DNA of 64,000 bases, taken from assembly GCA_004352715.1 (NCBI GenBank), contig SCFE01000088.1, forward strand, positions 1,644,915 to 1,708,914. Direction: 5' to 3'. Numbering within the stretch: position 1 is the stretch's first letter; the number at the start of each line of letters is the position of its first letter. A program made the translations under genes and the position numbers. This document shows, piece by piece, positions 11,993 through 25,100 of the stretch. The notes beneath the pieces are model-generated. The model did no database searches, had not been told where the DNA came from, and was given only the letters and a program-made list of their open reading frames with translations. The DNA comes from Hofstenia miamia. Its lineage: Eukaryota; Xenacoelomorpha; Acoela.

Positions 11993-12499
11993 TTGGAGAC
12001 TTTAATGTGGTGTAATTTAATGCAAGAAACTCTCCAATATTACGAAATTTCTAAACGAATTGAAATTATTACAATGATGCGTGCAAATATCTCAGATCCT
12101 GAGTTAATGACAGAAAAAATTGTTACTAATAATATATCAATTTTCTTTGATGAGGTAAAGAGCCACTCCAACTTATTACGTTTTTATAAATTCTTTTACC
12201 CAAACACTAACATTTCAGAAGAAGAAACTCATGCATCTGATATTGATACCAAAATGACACTCCTCATTGCTATTGAAGGTTTTCGCTTATATTTTAAGTT
12301 TTACAACTTGTTTACAAGAAAACTCAACAGTTTACAAAACACACTTACTATATCTGATCGTATGAAAAAACCAAAATTTTACAAATTCACTAAAAAGGTG
12401 GGCACACAATTGGAAGCCTTATGCTACGCAACCTTCTACATGCAGAACTCGGACATTCTCTTTTGGAACGATCCTCGAGCTATCTCCCTAGTTAAATAA
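11993..12499 (+). CDS. Unidentified 168-codon frame, possible terminal exon
   Basis: The frame is open from 11948 to TAA at 12497-12499. The first ATG is at 12005, and a good acceptor (TTATTCTCAG) lies at 11989, so it may be the last exon of a spliced gene. The protein is rich in charged and aromatic residues, looks mostly helical (LLIAIEGFRLYFKFYNLF, KFYKFTKKVGTQLEAL) and ends NDPRAISLVK. I recognise no family. Against the AT-rich background a frame this long is unlikely by chance. A LINE lies just upstream, so an element-derived origin is possible. Confidence 0.45.
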   Translation: METLMWCNLMQETLQYYEISKRIEIITMMRANISDPELMTEKIVTNNISIFFDEVKSHSNLLRFYKFFYPNTNISEEETHASDIDTKMTLLIAIEGFRLYFKFYNLFTRKLNSLQNTLTISDRMKKPKFYKFTKKVGTQLEALCYATFYMQNSDILFWNDPRAISLVK

Positions 12500-15400
12500 G
12501 CTCAATCTCTTATTAAACCGGACAGTGAGGAATTGGTGCACTAAAACTATAGTCCAATCTGGGGGCAGGGGCGCGTGGCATAAAGATTTTCAATTCTCTA
12601 ATTTCTTTATTTTTGTGCAATTTCAATATTAATCTTACCATTTTATTTTAATTGATAATTTGACAAACTGACAACAGTGCTATATTTTTAGTTTTAAATT
12701 TCTGTTAAATATCGCAATAAAATTAGAGTAGCAGAAGACCGAATTAGTACCTGTCAGCTATTTGCCTATATTTTCTACGGTATAATTTTGTTTATGATTA
12801 CCTGTTTTAATTTTTATAAATATGTGCAATTTGTTCATTTTGTTTCTCTTCAGTTTATACTCAGTAAATTCGCTGTTTACTTTTTATCTTGACTTTGTAT
12901 TTTATCTAAAAGTATGTGTTTCTTCCAAGACGGGGATAGTTTTGATGGCATGATCTCTTCAATTTAGGTTAGGTGTAGTTATGGACTTTGTTGTACTGCA
13001 TTTCATTCGTGAATAAAATTAACCTTTATTGCTTTCACTGAAATTGCATGAGAGGAGAGTTGCACTGCGTATTTTAACTTAGCAAGGTAGGTTCCACTCA
13101 CTGCACCCAAGAGTTAGGGCTTATTTTCTTTACCTTAAATAGGGCTCTATATAGTCTTATACGACTTTCTTTAGGTTATCTGTATCGGGTCAGCCAAGTG
13201 TGGCCACTCTTCCCTAACACGATTTCCTGTTTACTTTTAACTTTTATTAGGATAGGGATTATAGCAGGATGAGTTAGTTATTTGTTTTTAGCACTAGTAA
13301 ATCTATACTTTGACTCAAAACCCTCAATAGATAGTTTAGTGGGATTGCTTCCTGATTTCTTACCAATACCACATTATATCTAGTGGGTATAATTCTATAA
13401 ACTTATAAGCTTTAAACTGCCTAATACATGTGAAAAGCGTCATACATAATTATGCAGCTACAAATGTTGTTAATATTCATTATATTATATATTAATCAGA
13501 TTATCATCAACAGATATACAGGTCTTGGACCTAAAGCTACTTTACTGCAGATGAGAAAGAGACAGAGGGACGTTCACTGATTTCAGTTTGTCGTAATCCT
13601 GAGTGTATAAATTGTGCAGAATTTGATAATGCTTACCTGTAATACTTGTCAATTTTTTCATTGATTCTTTTTATTAGAACTAATATTTAGAAGTTTACAA
13701 TCTGAAAGCATTAGCTTGTTAGGGCTCTTGCATAGATTAGCCTTATAGACAACTAATTACTTGTGTCTAAATACATTCATACGATCAATTTCATTGGAAA
13801 AATACAAGTTTAGGCCTTATACTATAAATATTAAATTTAATCATTAATAGGGTGATCAGTCATCTCATGTTTAATAAGAATTATTCCTTACTGATTTGGA
13901 TCTAAAATAGAAGCAGGGTAGCCTGTGATTAGCTGTCCAGCTATTTAGATGCATTGACTAATTCATGTGAATTGATCAATAGGAAAACTAAGTTTATGTA
14001 AAAACTTCTATTTTTATTCTTAACTTACAAGTACATTTTTGTAGGCAGAACATTACTATTTGATCAGCAAAAAATGGAAAGTAAATGTTTTCATAGTTCT
14101 GACTACAACTTGTGGGATACAATATTTAGTTTTTGATTAGTTATTAAAACAAGCCTTTAATAATTCAAAATATTCTGACCAATATTTATTTAATGAAAAG
14201 TTATCTTTCTTTTGCTTCTTTGTTTTTTATTTTTCTGTTGATTATGTCACACTCACACTGTAGCATAATTTGAGAAAAATCAAAAGAGAACAAAGGAAAG
14301 AAACTTTTGTCACATTATTTTTCTGTAACTATACAAATAGTACGTGTATGCTTTATCAAATTTGTAAAAGTTCAATTAGCAAAAACATTATCAGATTTTA
14401 TACTGCCTTTTGACAATTTAGGGAAAAGCAAACAGTTTGTCTTAGTTAGGAAACACTTAATGGAAATTAAGCAGAAGTCCATGGTAACAATGACCAGCAA
14501 CAACAGGTACATGTTATAGCTGTTTGTGAATTTTGAAACCAGGTTTTATTGATGAATAAAACTTCTGGTTTCCCAGAAAATAATAAGAATTTTGTTCATT
14601 AAAGAGCAAATGGTGAAAAAAACAATGTTGGTAGAATTTCTTAGACTTAACATAATGATTTCAAATTTCAATGAAAATCAAATTTTCAATATATATATAT
14701 ATATATATATATATCACTTGATAAAATAAAACACATACTTAGCATTTATGTCTTGAGTAGGCTATTTGAGGTGAGATTATTTTAAGAAATGCGTCAAAGT
14801 TAGAAGACTTATTTGTCAAAAGTGTTAAACAATCAAGACCAAGAATTATAAAACAAGATTTAAGAAAAAGAAAGTAACTCTTTATGGAGAAAAAATATAA
14901 GGCAAAGCAATTATGAGTTATTAATCTCAAGGTTCATCTGAAGCAAAATGATAATTGGATGGAAATTACAAATATTTGACAAAGTATCTTGCTCCTTTGC
15001 TTGAGTTGTAATCACTAATTGTTAATGGCATACTTAGAAATTTTAATTAACTTGACTATGTTCTAAACATGGAAGATTTTTCTATTAACTTACAATAGTC
15101 AAGCTATAGTAACTCCAACTGCCATTTTATGTTGAATGCAGAAGTGACAAATTGAAAATTTCAACAAAAAAATTGGTGGTGGCTTTATTACATAACATAT
15201 TTTCATAGAAAGTGGGCACTTCATAGACCAATGTCAAGTCAGCAATTATCAATGAAAGGCGTAGAAATTGTCCTTCAGTGTAGATCTAATTTTTTACCTG
15301 CAGCCTATTGCTTAGGGTTTTTTATAATAAGAAGGATGCAAATCATGTATTACTACACTTCTTAAACCTGTTGGAATAAGTAATAGTATCAATCAATTCA

Positions 15401-16363
15401 AAAATCACAATTAGATGTAGTTCATCTCAGTAATATGAAGTACTGTAATATATCAAATGAATTGCCAGTTGGTAATTTCAACATTGCATATCACCTTGCA
15501 CTGATGTTAAATCCCAAAGTAAAATGCACAATGAAATTTCAGAATAAATATATCATTTCAGACTCCAAGAAAAATACTTATGAGGAAAAAACTTAAATAA
15601 ACCTATGTTTACTAACTGAAATTCTATCTTAGAATAAAATGTCAATAAATTTTCAGCAAATATTCAAAATGTAATTGACACTCAATTACCCAGATAACAA
15701 TTTTGGTTGTTTTTATGTTTATAGTTGGTTCATAGTCTTGGTTGTTGCAGCAACCACTAACTTCATTACAACTGTTAATACTAATTTGAGCAAATACAAA
15801 TTTGCTAATTTAAAATTCAAGCTCATGAACAACCAAATGTTTTTGCTAGCTATTAATGTTATTAATATTACTATTATGAGCAATGTATAATGAATTCAAT
15901 GGTTTAAAAGTGGCATCAGTGGTAACTTTAGTAATAAATTATCGGTGGGTGGACGCTTGCAAATAAAACTCACGTCAATATTTGGTATACTAATTCCTTT
16001 TAATATAAAAAGAATTATGAAAAACTTTTTTGAATTTTTAAATTTGTGAAAAATTATTATATACCTGGTAAGTGAATTTTCAAAATAAACTAATCATAAA
16101 TATTTGGAGACATTTAAATTAACTGGTATATAAAAAAGTTACATTTGAACAGAAGAGATTAAGAATTAAAAAGTACTATTTCAAAATTGCACGAAATTTT
16201 AAAATGTTGGTAAATTTGGAAGATTTTTAAGCTTGTTGTTATTGATAAATAAGACATTTATTTTGACAAATGTTAATATTAAATATTGTTGATAGTTTCT
16301 CAAAAGATATTGTTCTGCCCTTTGTTGGGCTTGTGTTTGTATGAACAGCAATGTTTGAACGGT
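12500..16363. other. Non-coding stretch
   Basis: AT-rich, no supported gene on either strand, one (TA)n tract at 14689-14713. The first part could be the 3' UTR of the unidentified frame. Confidence 0.55.
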
Positions 16364-16790
16364 TTAGCAATATAAAATTGTTGTTTTATATATAAATGAA
16401 AGTCTAAAACATTCATGGGACAACATAAAACAACGTTGTTACGACTTCAAAATATTGCCTATTATTCATAAAAACAACCAAAAAGTAACCTAATGTGATG
16501 TTTTTGAAGCAACATTGTTTTGACTAATGAAANTTAGCAATATAAAATTGTTTTATATATAAATGAAAGTCAAACATTCATGGGACAACATAAAACAACG
16601 TTGTAACGACTTCAAAATATTGCCTATTATTCATAAAAAACAACCAAAAAGTAACCTAATGTGATGTTTTTGAAGCAACATTGTTTTGACTAATGAAATG
16701 ATGCCATTTCAACGTTAAAACAACGTTGTTTTTTTAGTAAATAAAACAACCACATAACGCAAAACAACGGTTTCGACCTTAAATTGTTAT
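16364..16790. repeat. CAACGTTG-rich palindromic repeat with assembly duplication
   Basis: The 169-base block 16364-16532 recurs at 16534-16698 (165 bases) around the N at 16533, with three small indels; this is an allelic or overlap join. Both copies and the following sequence hold repeated ACAACGTTGT and AAACAACG words in both orientations, as in MITE-like repeats. Confidence 0.7.
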
Positions 16791-18296
16791 CTTTTATAAA
16801 AGATTACTACCATAGATTTCGTGCATCTCATACAGAACAGAGAAGATCAAAGACCAAATTCTTGGTCTTGTAAAAAAAGAAGAAAGCTATTTAGAGCCAT
16901 GATAGCAATCTTCAAAATATGTTACAAGAAAAGATTAAGAGTTAAAATTCTTAAGCAATATGAACTTGAAGAAATGTGTAAACAACATATTTAAAGAAAT
17001 TCCTTGTAACCTCAATGGAAAACAAGAACAATTTGCCTCAGTGAAAAAGAAGCTGTAGAATTGAATAGTCTTTTTGTAGATTTAATGATGGCATTCACAA
17101 ATATGATTATTTATAAATAATTGAAAATAAATTTCATGAACAATAACAAACATGTTTTACATTACGAAATACCATTTTCAAAGTCCATACACGCAGTAAA
17201 GTCTTATTACCAGAGGATAAAGCTAAATGTTATAAATATCATTCAATTATACTGCATGTCTCCACTTTGTGTATGGTTCCTATAATATGATAGTCTTATT
17301 CTTTTTTTAAATATAGAAAACTGTGTTTGCAATAAGTAGGTCATTCATGGTATTTTGTCTTGATGCAGCCATTGATTTGACATCAAGGATCCAAAATTTG
17401 CTGAGACATGGACCCCAATTGTTTAGCACCACATTAGCATTTTTACTATTCACTGGACCTATGGAAAATTATGCAATGTAATGGTAGTTATTAACCTATA
17501 AAAGATTCTAATGTTATATGATACTAAATTATTGATATATTGCAATATCAATTTTTTTAAAAATGCATTTTGCTTTCAATATACTTCCACTACAATTATA
17601 TTCAAAATTCATTTCCCCGTGAAGCTTAACTAGGGTCTACATCATTACATATAATAGTGTTCTATTTTGAAACTCAAAATACAATTTTAAATTTGAAAAT
17701 TTCAAAATTGTAGAGCCCAATTTAATTTCTCGAGCATTTCGTTTAACATTTAGCAAATAATTACAAGCAATCCATAGTAATTTAATTGCCACTTTTAAAA
17801 TCTTAAGTACTATGTGTACTATTATTCCCTTTGTATGTTAACAAATGACATAATATGTTGTAGCTCTTTGTTAGCAAATAATTGTTGTTTGCACTAGTAG
17901 TAAAGGCCCTAATTTTTGTTGCTACAAAGTTGGATCAGATGAAGAATAATTCAAATTGGTAAATTCTTTAAGCAATCACAGTTGAGTTTTTCCACTAGAA
18001 TTGATGATGAGAAAATTGCACAATTTTATCAATGTTTGTGTCATCCTTAAAGGAAATATGATGGCTTCGAATTTGAATCATAAAATGGGTACTTGATGCT
18101 TCCATTGATGTCACAGTTGCTTACCAAAACAACAAGATGGGAGACGAGGAGACGATTCAAAATATTAAGGTTAGTATATTAGATAAATGTGAAGAGTTTT
18201 CGACTAAAAGACACAGTAAAAATCAATATGCAATTTACAAATCCAATAGTACAAAATTGTTATTGAACTTCTACTATGATCAAAAGAATTATAATT
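16791..18296. other. Intergenic region downstream of the esterase
   Basis: No supported coding sequence. It contains only AT-rich unique-looking DNA. Confidence 0.55.
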
Positions 18297-18302
18297 TTTA
18301 TT
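18297..18302 (-). promoter_or_regulatory. Poly(A) signal of the carboxylesterase gene
   Basis: An AATAAA hexamer on the minus strand lies about 35 bases downstream of the esterase stop codon, a sensible distance for a short 3' UTR. Confidence 0.55.
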
Positions 18303-18336
18303 AAAAATATCAAATGTAAATGACATAAATTTCAAC

Positions 18337-19158
18337 TTATTTAGCTTTAATAGCAGTGCTTATTCCAAACTGCGTAATTACAGAAAGCATTGCACCAACA
18401 GGCCAGAACAAATGTTTGTTGATTTTTGCAAAGTTTATTTTAGGCTGAAGAATAGTCCCTTCTGCACTACCATGCATGATTTTATGCTCCGATATTTCCA
18501 TGTAATTTCTAGTTGCAGTGACATATAAAGGCCATTGAGTGGATGGAGAACCTTCAGTTACAAATGAATTGATTAGATCCATCATTGATTTAGATAACGC
18601 GACTTCTTCAGCGCTAAATTCATCATCATATTTCACAACAGTTCCGAGCCAAAAAAACATGTCATATATATGCGAACATCCAGACCACTTGGGAAACAAA
18701 TTTTCCACTAAGATGCTATTTCTTGTAGGGCCATTGTAATTGAATAAATAAGCATAGACATCATTGGAGAGACATAGGGCATCTGCCAACTTTTTTATAG
18801 GATTCTTGATAACAACATTTGTAAGGACATCACCCAAACATAACTGCTTCCAGGGAACGGTTGTAACTTGAGTTGGTAAGCCCTTCAGCATGTTCTTCCT
18901 TTGAATCATAAGATTGGTGAACAAATGTCCCTCTCTTGAAGTACAACCTATGAAGATTGGCATGTTAATCGGTGTATCAAATCTTCCCTTTAATACTGTA
19001 TTGTTCACATCAACAGGTACCCATTTGAAACTTTCATCATTCATCTGATGGATTTTGAGTAAATCTTGAAGAGGAAGATTCTTCAAAAAGGATTTGATTT
19101 CTAAAGGATCAGTTTCCGTACAACCAAGATTTTTCAATGCTCTCTTGACATCATTTGC
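18337..19158 (-). CDS. Carboxylesterase exon 4 (C-terminal half)
   Basis: 273 codons plus stop, opening at the acceptor ACTTAG|GCAAATG. It holds the predicted acidic triad member (IGCTSREG), the His region (WSGCSHIYDMFFWLG) and the conserved late stretch with FVTEGSPS...WPLY. The C-terminus ends with a short hydrophobic stretch (FWPVGAMLSVITQFGI), which could associate weakly with membrane but is not a clear anchor. Confidence 0.92.
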   Translation of the reverse strand, partial: ANDVKRALKNLGCTETDPLEIKSFLKNLPLQDLLKIHQMNDESFKWVPVDVNNTVLKGRFDTPINMPIFIGCTSREGHLFTNLMIQRKNMLKGLPTQVTTVPWKQLCLGDVLTNVVIKNPIKKLADALCLSNDVYAYLFNYNGPTRNSILVENLFPKWSGCSHIYDMFFWLGTVVKYDDEFSAEEVALSKSMMDLINSFVTEGSPSTQWPLYVTATRNYMEISEHKIMHGSAEGTILQPKINFAKINKHLFWPVGAMLSVITQFGISTAIKAK

Positions 19159-22100
19159 CTAAGTATCAAGCGTAACTATTCTGAATTGATGCCTTGTAAT
19201 CAATTTTACTATGTGTAATTTGATTCATTATATAAAAATTGACATGGTAGAATATTACTATTACTTCTACTTTGTTTGCCATAATGTGAAATTTTAGGCA
19301 CTTTAGCTATACAAAGTATAGATGAAAAAATTTTATGTGCACATGTTAATAAAAAGATTACTCAATCAATAGAAGAATCAAAGTGCAAGTTTTGGGCATT
19401 ATCTAAATTTAAAAATTTTGCAAATTTTGAATATATTGAGAAGGATGCAATTAGGTACAGTGATCTGTGATCTGTAAAATTTAAAAGTGAGGATATGAAC
19501 TAAGTTAAAATTTTAGTACTTCAATTTTATCATTTTTGAAAAATTAAATTACACCGATTACTATGAATTAGTAAAATTATTATTAAACATAGACTTGAAA
19601 TAAAAGTCTTCGATTTAATCTTTTGCTTCAAAGGTGGAAACCAATGTATGGAAAATTGCATTGGTGGCCAAGATTTTTTATTGCCTCTGAACAGTGCGAT
19701 TAGGATCTTGAGCCTCATTAATGCAAAATCAAAAAAGTAAAAAAAAATTAGTTTTAAACTACCTATCGTCTAATTTAAGGCACAAACCGGTTTTTCAAAA
19801 TTACAAAGAATTTTCTCTAAGCCTACTAGCAAATTATAATATCGCGAGACATGGGCAGATCCATTGGGAAACATGCTTTAATGCAATGTTGGAAATTTAT
19901 ATTAAAGTGACTGAAGCTGTTCAAAAGCTTAACCATTTTTCTTTGAAAATTTCAAATTTTGAAAAAAGATTAAAATTCCCATGTATACCTAATGTTCATG
20001 TATTTATAAACTTTTGAGGTTATTGTTGCAACAAAAAACACTTTGAGTGTTTTTGTTATGTCAAATTTATCACAAACACATTGAGGGGTGCTGTGCACAA
20101 AGTTAGAGGTCTCGGGTTCATAGCTTTCGGTAATTTCCTCCGATGGTTTCTTACATTAACCCTGGTTGCTTTGCACATAGTTATTGATTAATAATTGCCA
20201 TGGACGAAATTTTTCTATTAAAATTTGAACTGATTGTGCCAATCACATCTTAAAATTATTAACAACCATGATGACTATTATACTTAAATTCAATGATACC
20301 CAAATTAAATATTTTAAAGAGAAATAACAATTTAATAATTACCATACAACTGAAATTGTGTGTTTTGTAGTATCTGTATCTCCATAAAAGTTGGGATTCA
20401 TAAAAGCTATCGGTGGGCTACATAAAAACAAAAACAGGAAAACTTCATATTTGTATAAATGTATTGACATATTGGAAACTATTCTTCATTTTTGCATTGA
20501 TAATAAACTTGAAATGTTGAATAAAAAACTTCGTGTATCATTAAATGTAATATTAAATTTTCAATTCAACACGTAACTAAGTTTATTTGTAGTTGTGACT
20601 TTGTTTGGGATTAGCTTTTTCATCAAACACTACTTACTTTACAAAAAAATATTTAGGCTTGTCGATAATATTAATTTTTTAATAAAACTGAACTTATACA
20701 TTCAACTGTTATTAAAAGTTCCAAGAGATGTGTTACGCTTTTAATGATAGACCATCAGCTTGTTTGGTTGAAATGCAAATTTATTTAGCAAAAGAATTTA
20801 AATAAAAATTTTCTCTTAAAATAGGAACAATTTTACGGTAATACAAGAGATATTTCGTTCTACCAATATTTCCCTCGATTGATGGCGTACAAAAATAGAT
20901 TCAGAGTGCAATCTTAACACATGCATTGAAAGACAAAATTCACCAGCAATTTCATGTCGTTTCAAAGTTTTTCTGTATAGCGAAGCAATGCTCATTATAG
21001 AGCTGTCTTTCTTTAAAGAAATATTTAATAGATTTTGGGACAATGTGTGTTTTATTCACCCATATATTTAGATGAGATCAGCAGAATATATGAGTAAATT
21101 TGCAAATTTGCCCTAAAATCTATAAAATATTTCCTTTGAAGAAAAGCAGCAATACAATGAGCATTGCTTCGCAAAACTGAAAAACGACATAAAAATACAG
21201 CCTCATTTAGCGCAATTGTTTAAGCCATAATGTTTAAAGTATTGATTCAGATACCATTCAGAATCGATTGCCGTACGTCATCACGTGACAAAAATATTTT
21301 GCAGAAAAAAGTATTTCATGTAGTGTTTACAATGATTGGCATGAATAATTTTTATGAAATTTGTATACCTGTTTCTTAGGTTTCTTTGCGGCCCAAAATG
21401 ATATGTGACTACCACTGCAAAGAAAAGCTCTCTGAAATAAATTCCGTGCTTCGGGATTCATGAGGTGATAGCCTATAGAAGCAGCACCTGCACTTTGGCC
21501 GAACACAGTTACCTGATTGCGATCCCCTCCAAAGAATTCAATATTTCTCTAAATATAGAAATGAAATGCTGATTTAAAAAATTTTATAAACGACATAAAA
21601 TACCAGTTTTTGTACTCTTGCGTTTCATGTATATACTTTTATTAGAGAAACAATCCATAGATTTCTCTTTCAAAAAAGTTGTTTGTGTTCTTGTCTTGAC
21701 ATACTTATAACATAATTGTAAAAAACCATTATTCAAATTCAAACAATTATGAATTGGCAACACGGAAACTTTAGAAAAATTCATTATATAATGATAACCT
21801 ACTAGGTCCGGCCTTAGCCTTTGCGGGGACCTGGGTAAAAGATGATTTATAAGTAATGACAACAACGTCTCTGTTATTATAATGTGGGTTCTGCGACCTT
21901 ATTTAGTTATTGTAAAACTGCATGGATTTGTGCTTGCATATGCCCTTTGTAGGGAAATTATATAGCTTGCAAAACATATATAATTATTTAATTTTTGCTT
22001 GATAATATAATTATATGTCATTCTATATAATTACATTCAAACAGTTTAAAATATCGGTTCTAAATCAAAACAGCAATTTCAGTAAGTGTACATATTAAAC

Positions 22101-25100
22101 ATTATAAAGATAAGCATAAATATTTAGACATCTTTAGTATTATAAAGTATCTTTAAGCCACCTTAAAGAAATTAAAAGTTTGGGAAGAATATTAAACTTT
22201 AAAGTATTTTTAAGTCACATTATTGAAAGTCAGCGTTTTATTATTATTATTATTATTGTTATTATTATTATTATTATCATTGTTATTACTATTTTTAATA
22301 TTATAATGAAATAAAAGGTAATGAAGAAATATATATAATATATTAAATATAACAAGATAATATGATATAACTATATTAGCAAAATATAGATACATATATA
22401 TATAATTGTATCCAAAGTATTTATACTTGCCTGGCATAGCATACACTTAATACAATTCTTTATATTTTTTCACAAAATCAAATCTTAGATTGCTAGAAAA
22501 ATTGAAGAAACTGCAAAAATTTGCTATACATAAAAAGAAAGATATGGTAGTAGGGTAGAACAAATAGCTATATTATATTTCTCGAAGGTTATATTTTTCA
22601 AAAATTTTCCCTTTTTGGAAGTTAATTGAATTATGACATACAGTTCACGACATTGAAAATGGGACAGTGTGAAATTCTACTTGAGAACAAACATTGCANN
22701 NNNNNNNNNNNNNNNNNNNNNNNNNNNNNNNNNNNNNNNNNNNNNNNNNNNNNNNNNNNNNNNNNNNNNNNNNNNNNNNNNNNNNNNNNNNNNNNNNNNN
22801 NNNNNNNNNNNNNNNNNNNNNNNNNNNNNNNNNNNNNNNNNNNNNNNNNNNNNNNNNNNNNNNNNNNNNNNNNNNNNNNNNNNNNNNNNNNNNNNNNNNN
22901 NNNNNNNNNNNNNNNNNNNNNNNNNNNNNNNNNNNNNNNNNNNNNNNNNNNNNNNNNNNNNNNNNNNNNNNNNNNNNNNNNNNNNNNNNNNNNNNNNNNN
23001 NNNNNNNNNNNNNNNNNNNNNNNNNNNNNNNNNNNNNNNNNNNNNNNNNNNNNNNNNNNNNNNNNNNNNNNNNNNNNNNNNNNNNNNNNNNNNNNNNNNN
23101 NNNNNNNNNNNNNNNNNNNNNNNNNNNNNNNNNNNNNNNNNNNNNNNNNNNNNNNNNNNNNNNNNNNNNNNNNNNNNNNNNNNNNNNNNNNNNNNNNNNN
23201 NNNNNNNNNNNNNNNNNNNNNNNNNNNNNNNNNNNNNNNNNNNNNNNNNNNNNNNNNNNNNNNNNNNNNNNNNNNNNNNNNNNNNNNNNNNNNNNNNNNN
23301 NNNNNNNNNNNNNNNNNNNNNNNNNNNNNNNNNNNNNNNNNNNNNNNNNNNNNNNNNNNNNNNNNNNNNNNNNNNNNNNNNNNNNNNNNNNNNNNNNNNN
23401 NNNNNNNNNNNNNNNNNNNNNNNNNNNNNNNNNNNNNNNNNNNNNNNNNNNNNNNNNNNNNNNNNNNNNNNNNNNNNNNNNNNNNNNNNNNNNNNNNNNN
23501 NNNNNNNNNNNNNNNNNNNNNNNNNNNNNNNNNNNNNNNNNNNNNNNNNNNNNNNNNNNNNNNNNNNNNNNNNNNNNNNNNNNNNNNNNNNNNNNNNNNN
23601 NNNNNNNNNNNNNNNNNNNNNNNNNNNNNNNNNNNNNNNNNNNNNNNNNNNNNNNNNNNNNNNNNNNNNNNNNNNNNNNNNNNNNNNNNNNNNNNNNNAA
23701 TAAAAGTCTTCGATTTAATCTTTTGCTTCAAAGGTGGAAACCAATGTATGAAAAAATGCATTGGTGGCCAAGATTTTTTATTGCCTCTGAACAGTGCGAT
23801 TTAGGATCTTGAGCCTCATCAATGCAAAATCAAGAAAATAAAAAAAAATTAGTTTTAAACTACCTATCGTCTAATTTAAGGCACAAACCGGTTTTTGAAA
23901 TTACAAAGAATTTTCTCTAAGCCTACTAGCAAATTATAATATCGCGAGACATGGGCAGATCCATTGGGAAACATGCTTTAATGCAATGTTGGAAATTTAT
24001 ATTAAAGTGACTGAAGCTGTTCAAAAGCTTAACCATTTTCTTTGAAAATTTCAAATTTTTGAAAAAGATTAAAATTCCCATGTATACCTAATGTTCATGT
24101 ATTTATAAACTTTTGAGGTTATTGTTGCAACAAAAAACACTTTGAGTGTTTTTGTTATGTCAAATTTATCAAAAACACATTGAGGGGTGCTGTGCACAAA
24201 GTTGGAGGTCTCGGGTTCATAGCTTTCGGTCATTTCCTCCGATGGTTTCTTACATTAACCCTGGTTGCTTTGCACATAGTTATTGATTAATAATTGCCAT
24301 GAACGAAATTTTTCTATTAAAATTTGAACTGATTGTGCCAATCACATCTTAAAATTATTAACAACCATGATGACTATTATACTTAAATTCAATGATACCC
24401 AAATTAAATATTTTAAAGAGAAATAACAATTTAATAATTACCATACAACTGAAATTGTGTGTTTTGTAGTATCTGTATCTCCATAAAAGTTGGGATTCAT
24501 AAAAGCTATCGGTGTGCTACATAAAAACAAAAACAGGAAAACTTCATATTTGTAGAAATGTATTGACATATTGGAAACTATTCTTCATTTTTGCATTGAT
24601 AATAAAATTGAAATGTTGAATAAAAAACTTCTTGTATCATTAAATTTAATATTAAATTTTCAATTCAACACGTAACTAAGTTTATTTGTAGTTGTGACTT
24701 TGTTTGGGATTATCTTTTTCATCAAACACTACTTACTTTACAAAAAAATATTTAGGCTTGTCGATAATATTAGTTTTTTAATAAAACTGAACTTATACAT
24801 TCAACTGTTATTAAAAGTTCCAAGAGATGTGTTACGCTTTTAATGATAGACCATCAGCTTGTTTGGTTGAAATGCAAATTTATTTAGCAAAAGAATTTAA
24901 ATAAAAATTTTCTCTTAAAATAGGAACAATTTTACGGTAATACAAGAGATATTTCGTTCTACCAATATTTCCCTCGATTGATGGCGTACAAAAATAGATT
25001 CAGAGTGCAATCTTAACACATGCATTGAAAGACAAAATTCACCTGCAATTTCATGTCGTTTCAAAGTTTTTCTGTATAGCGAAGCAATGCTCATTATAGA

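Noticed and set aside
22210-22446. Poly-Asn protein frame
   Set aside because: It is only the translation of an (ATT)n microsatellite.
22626-23812. Long open frames spanning the first N gap
   Set aside because: They consist almost entirely of N-derived unknown residues and are artefacts of the gap; the same holds for frames over 25329-26465 and 62831-63928.
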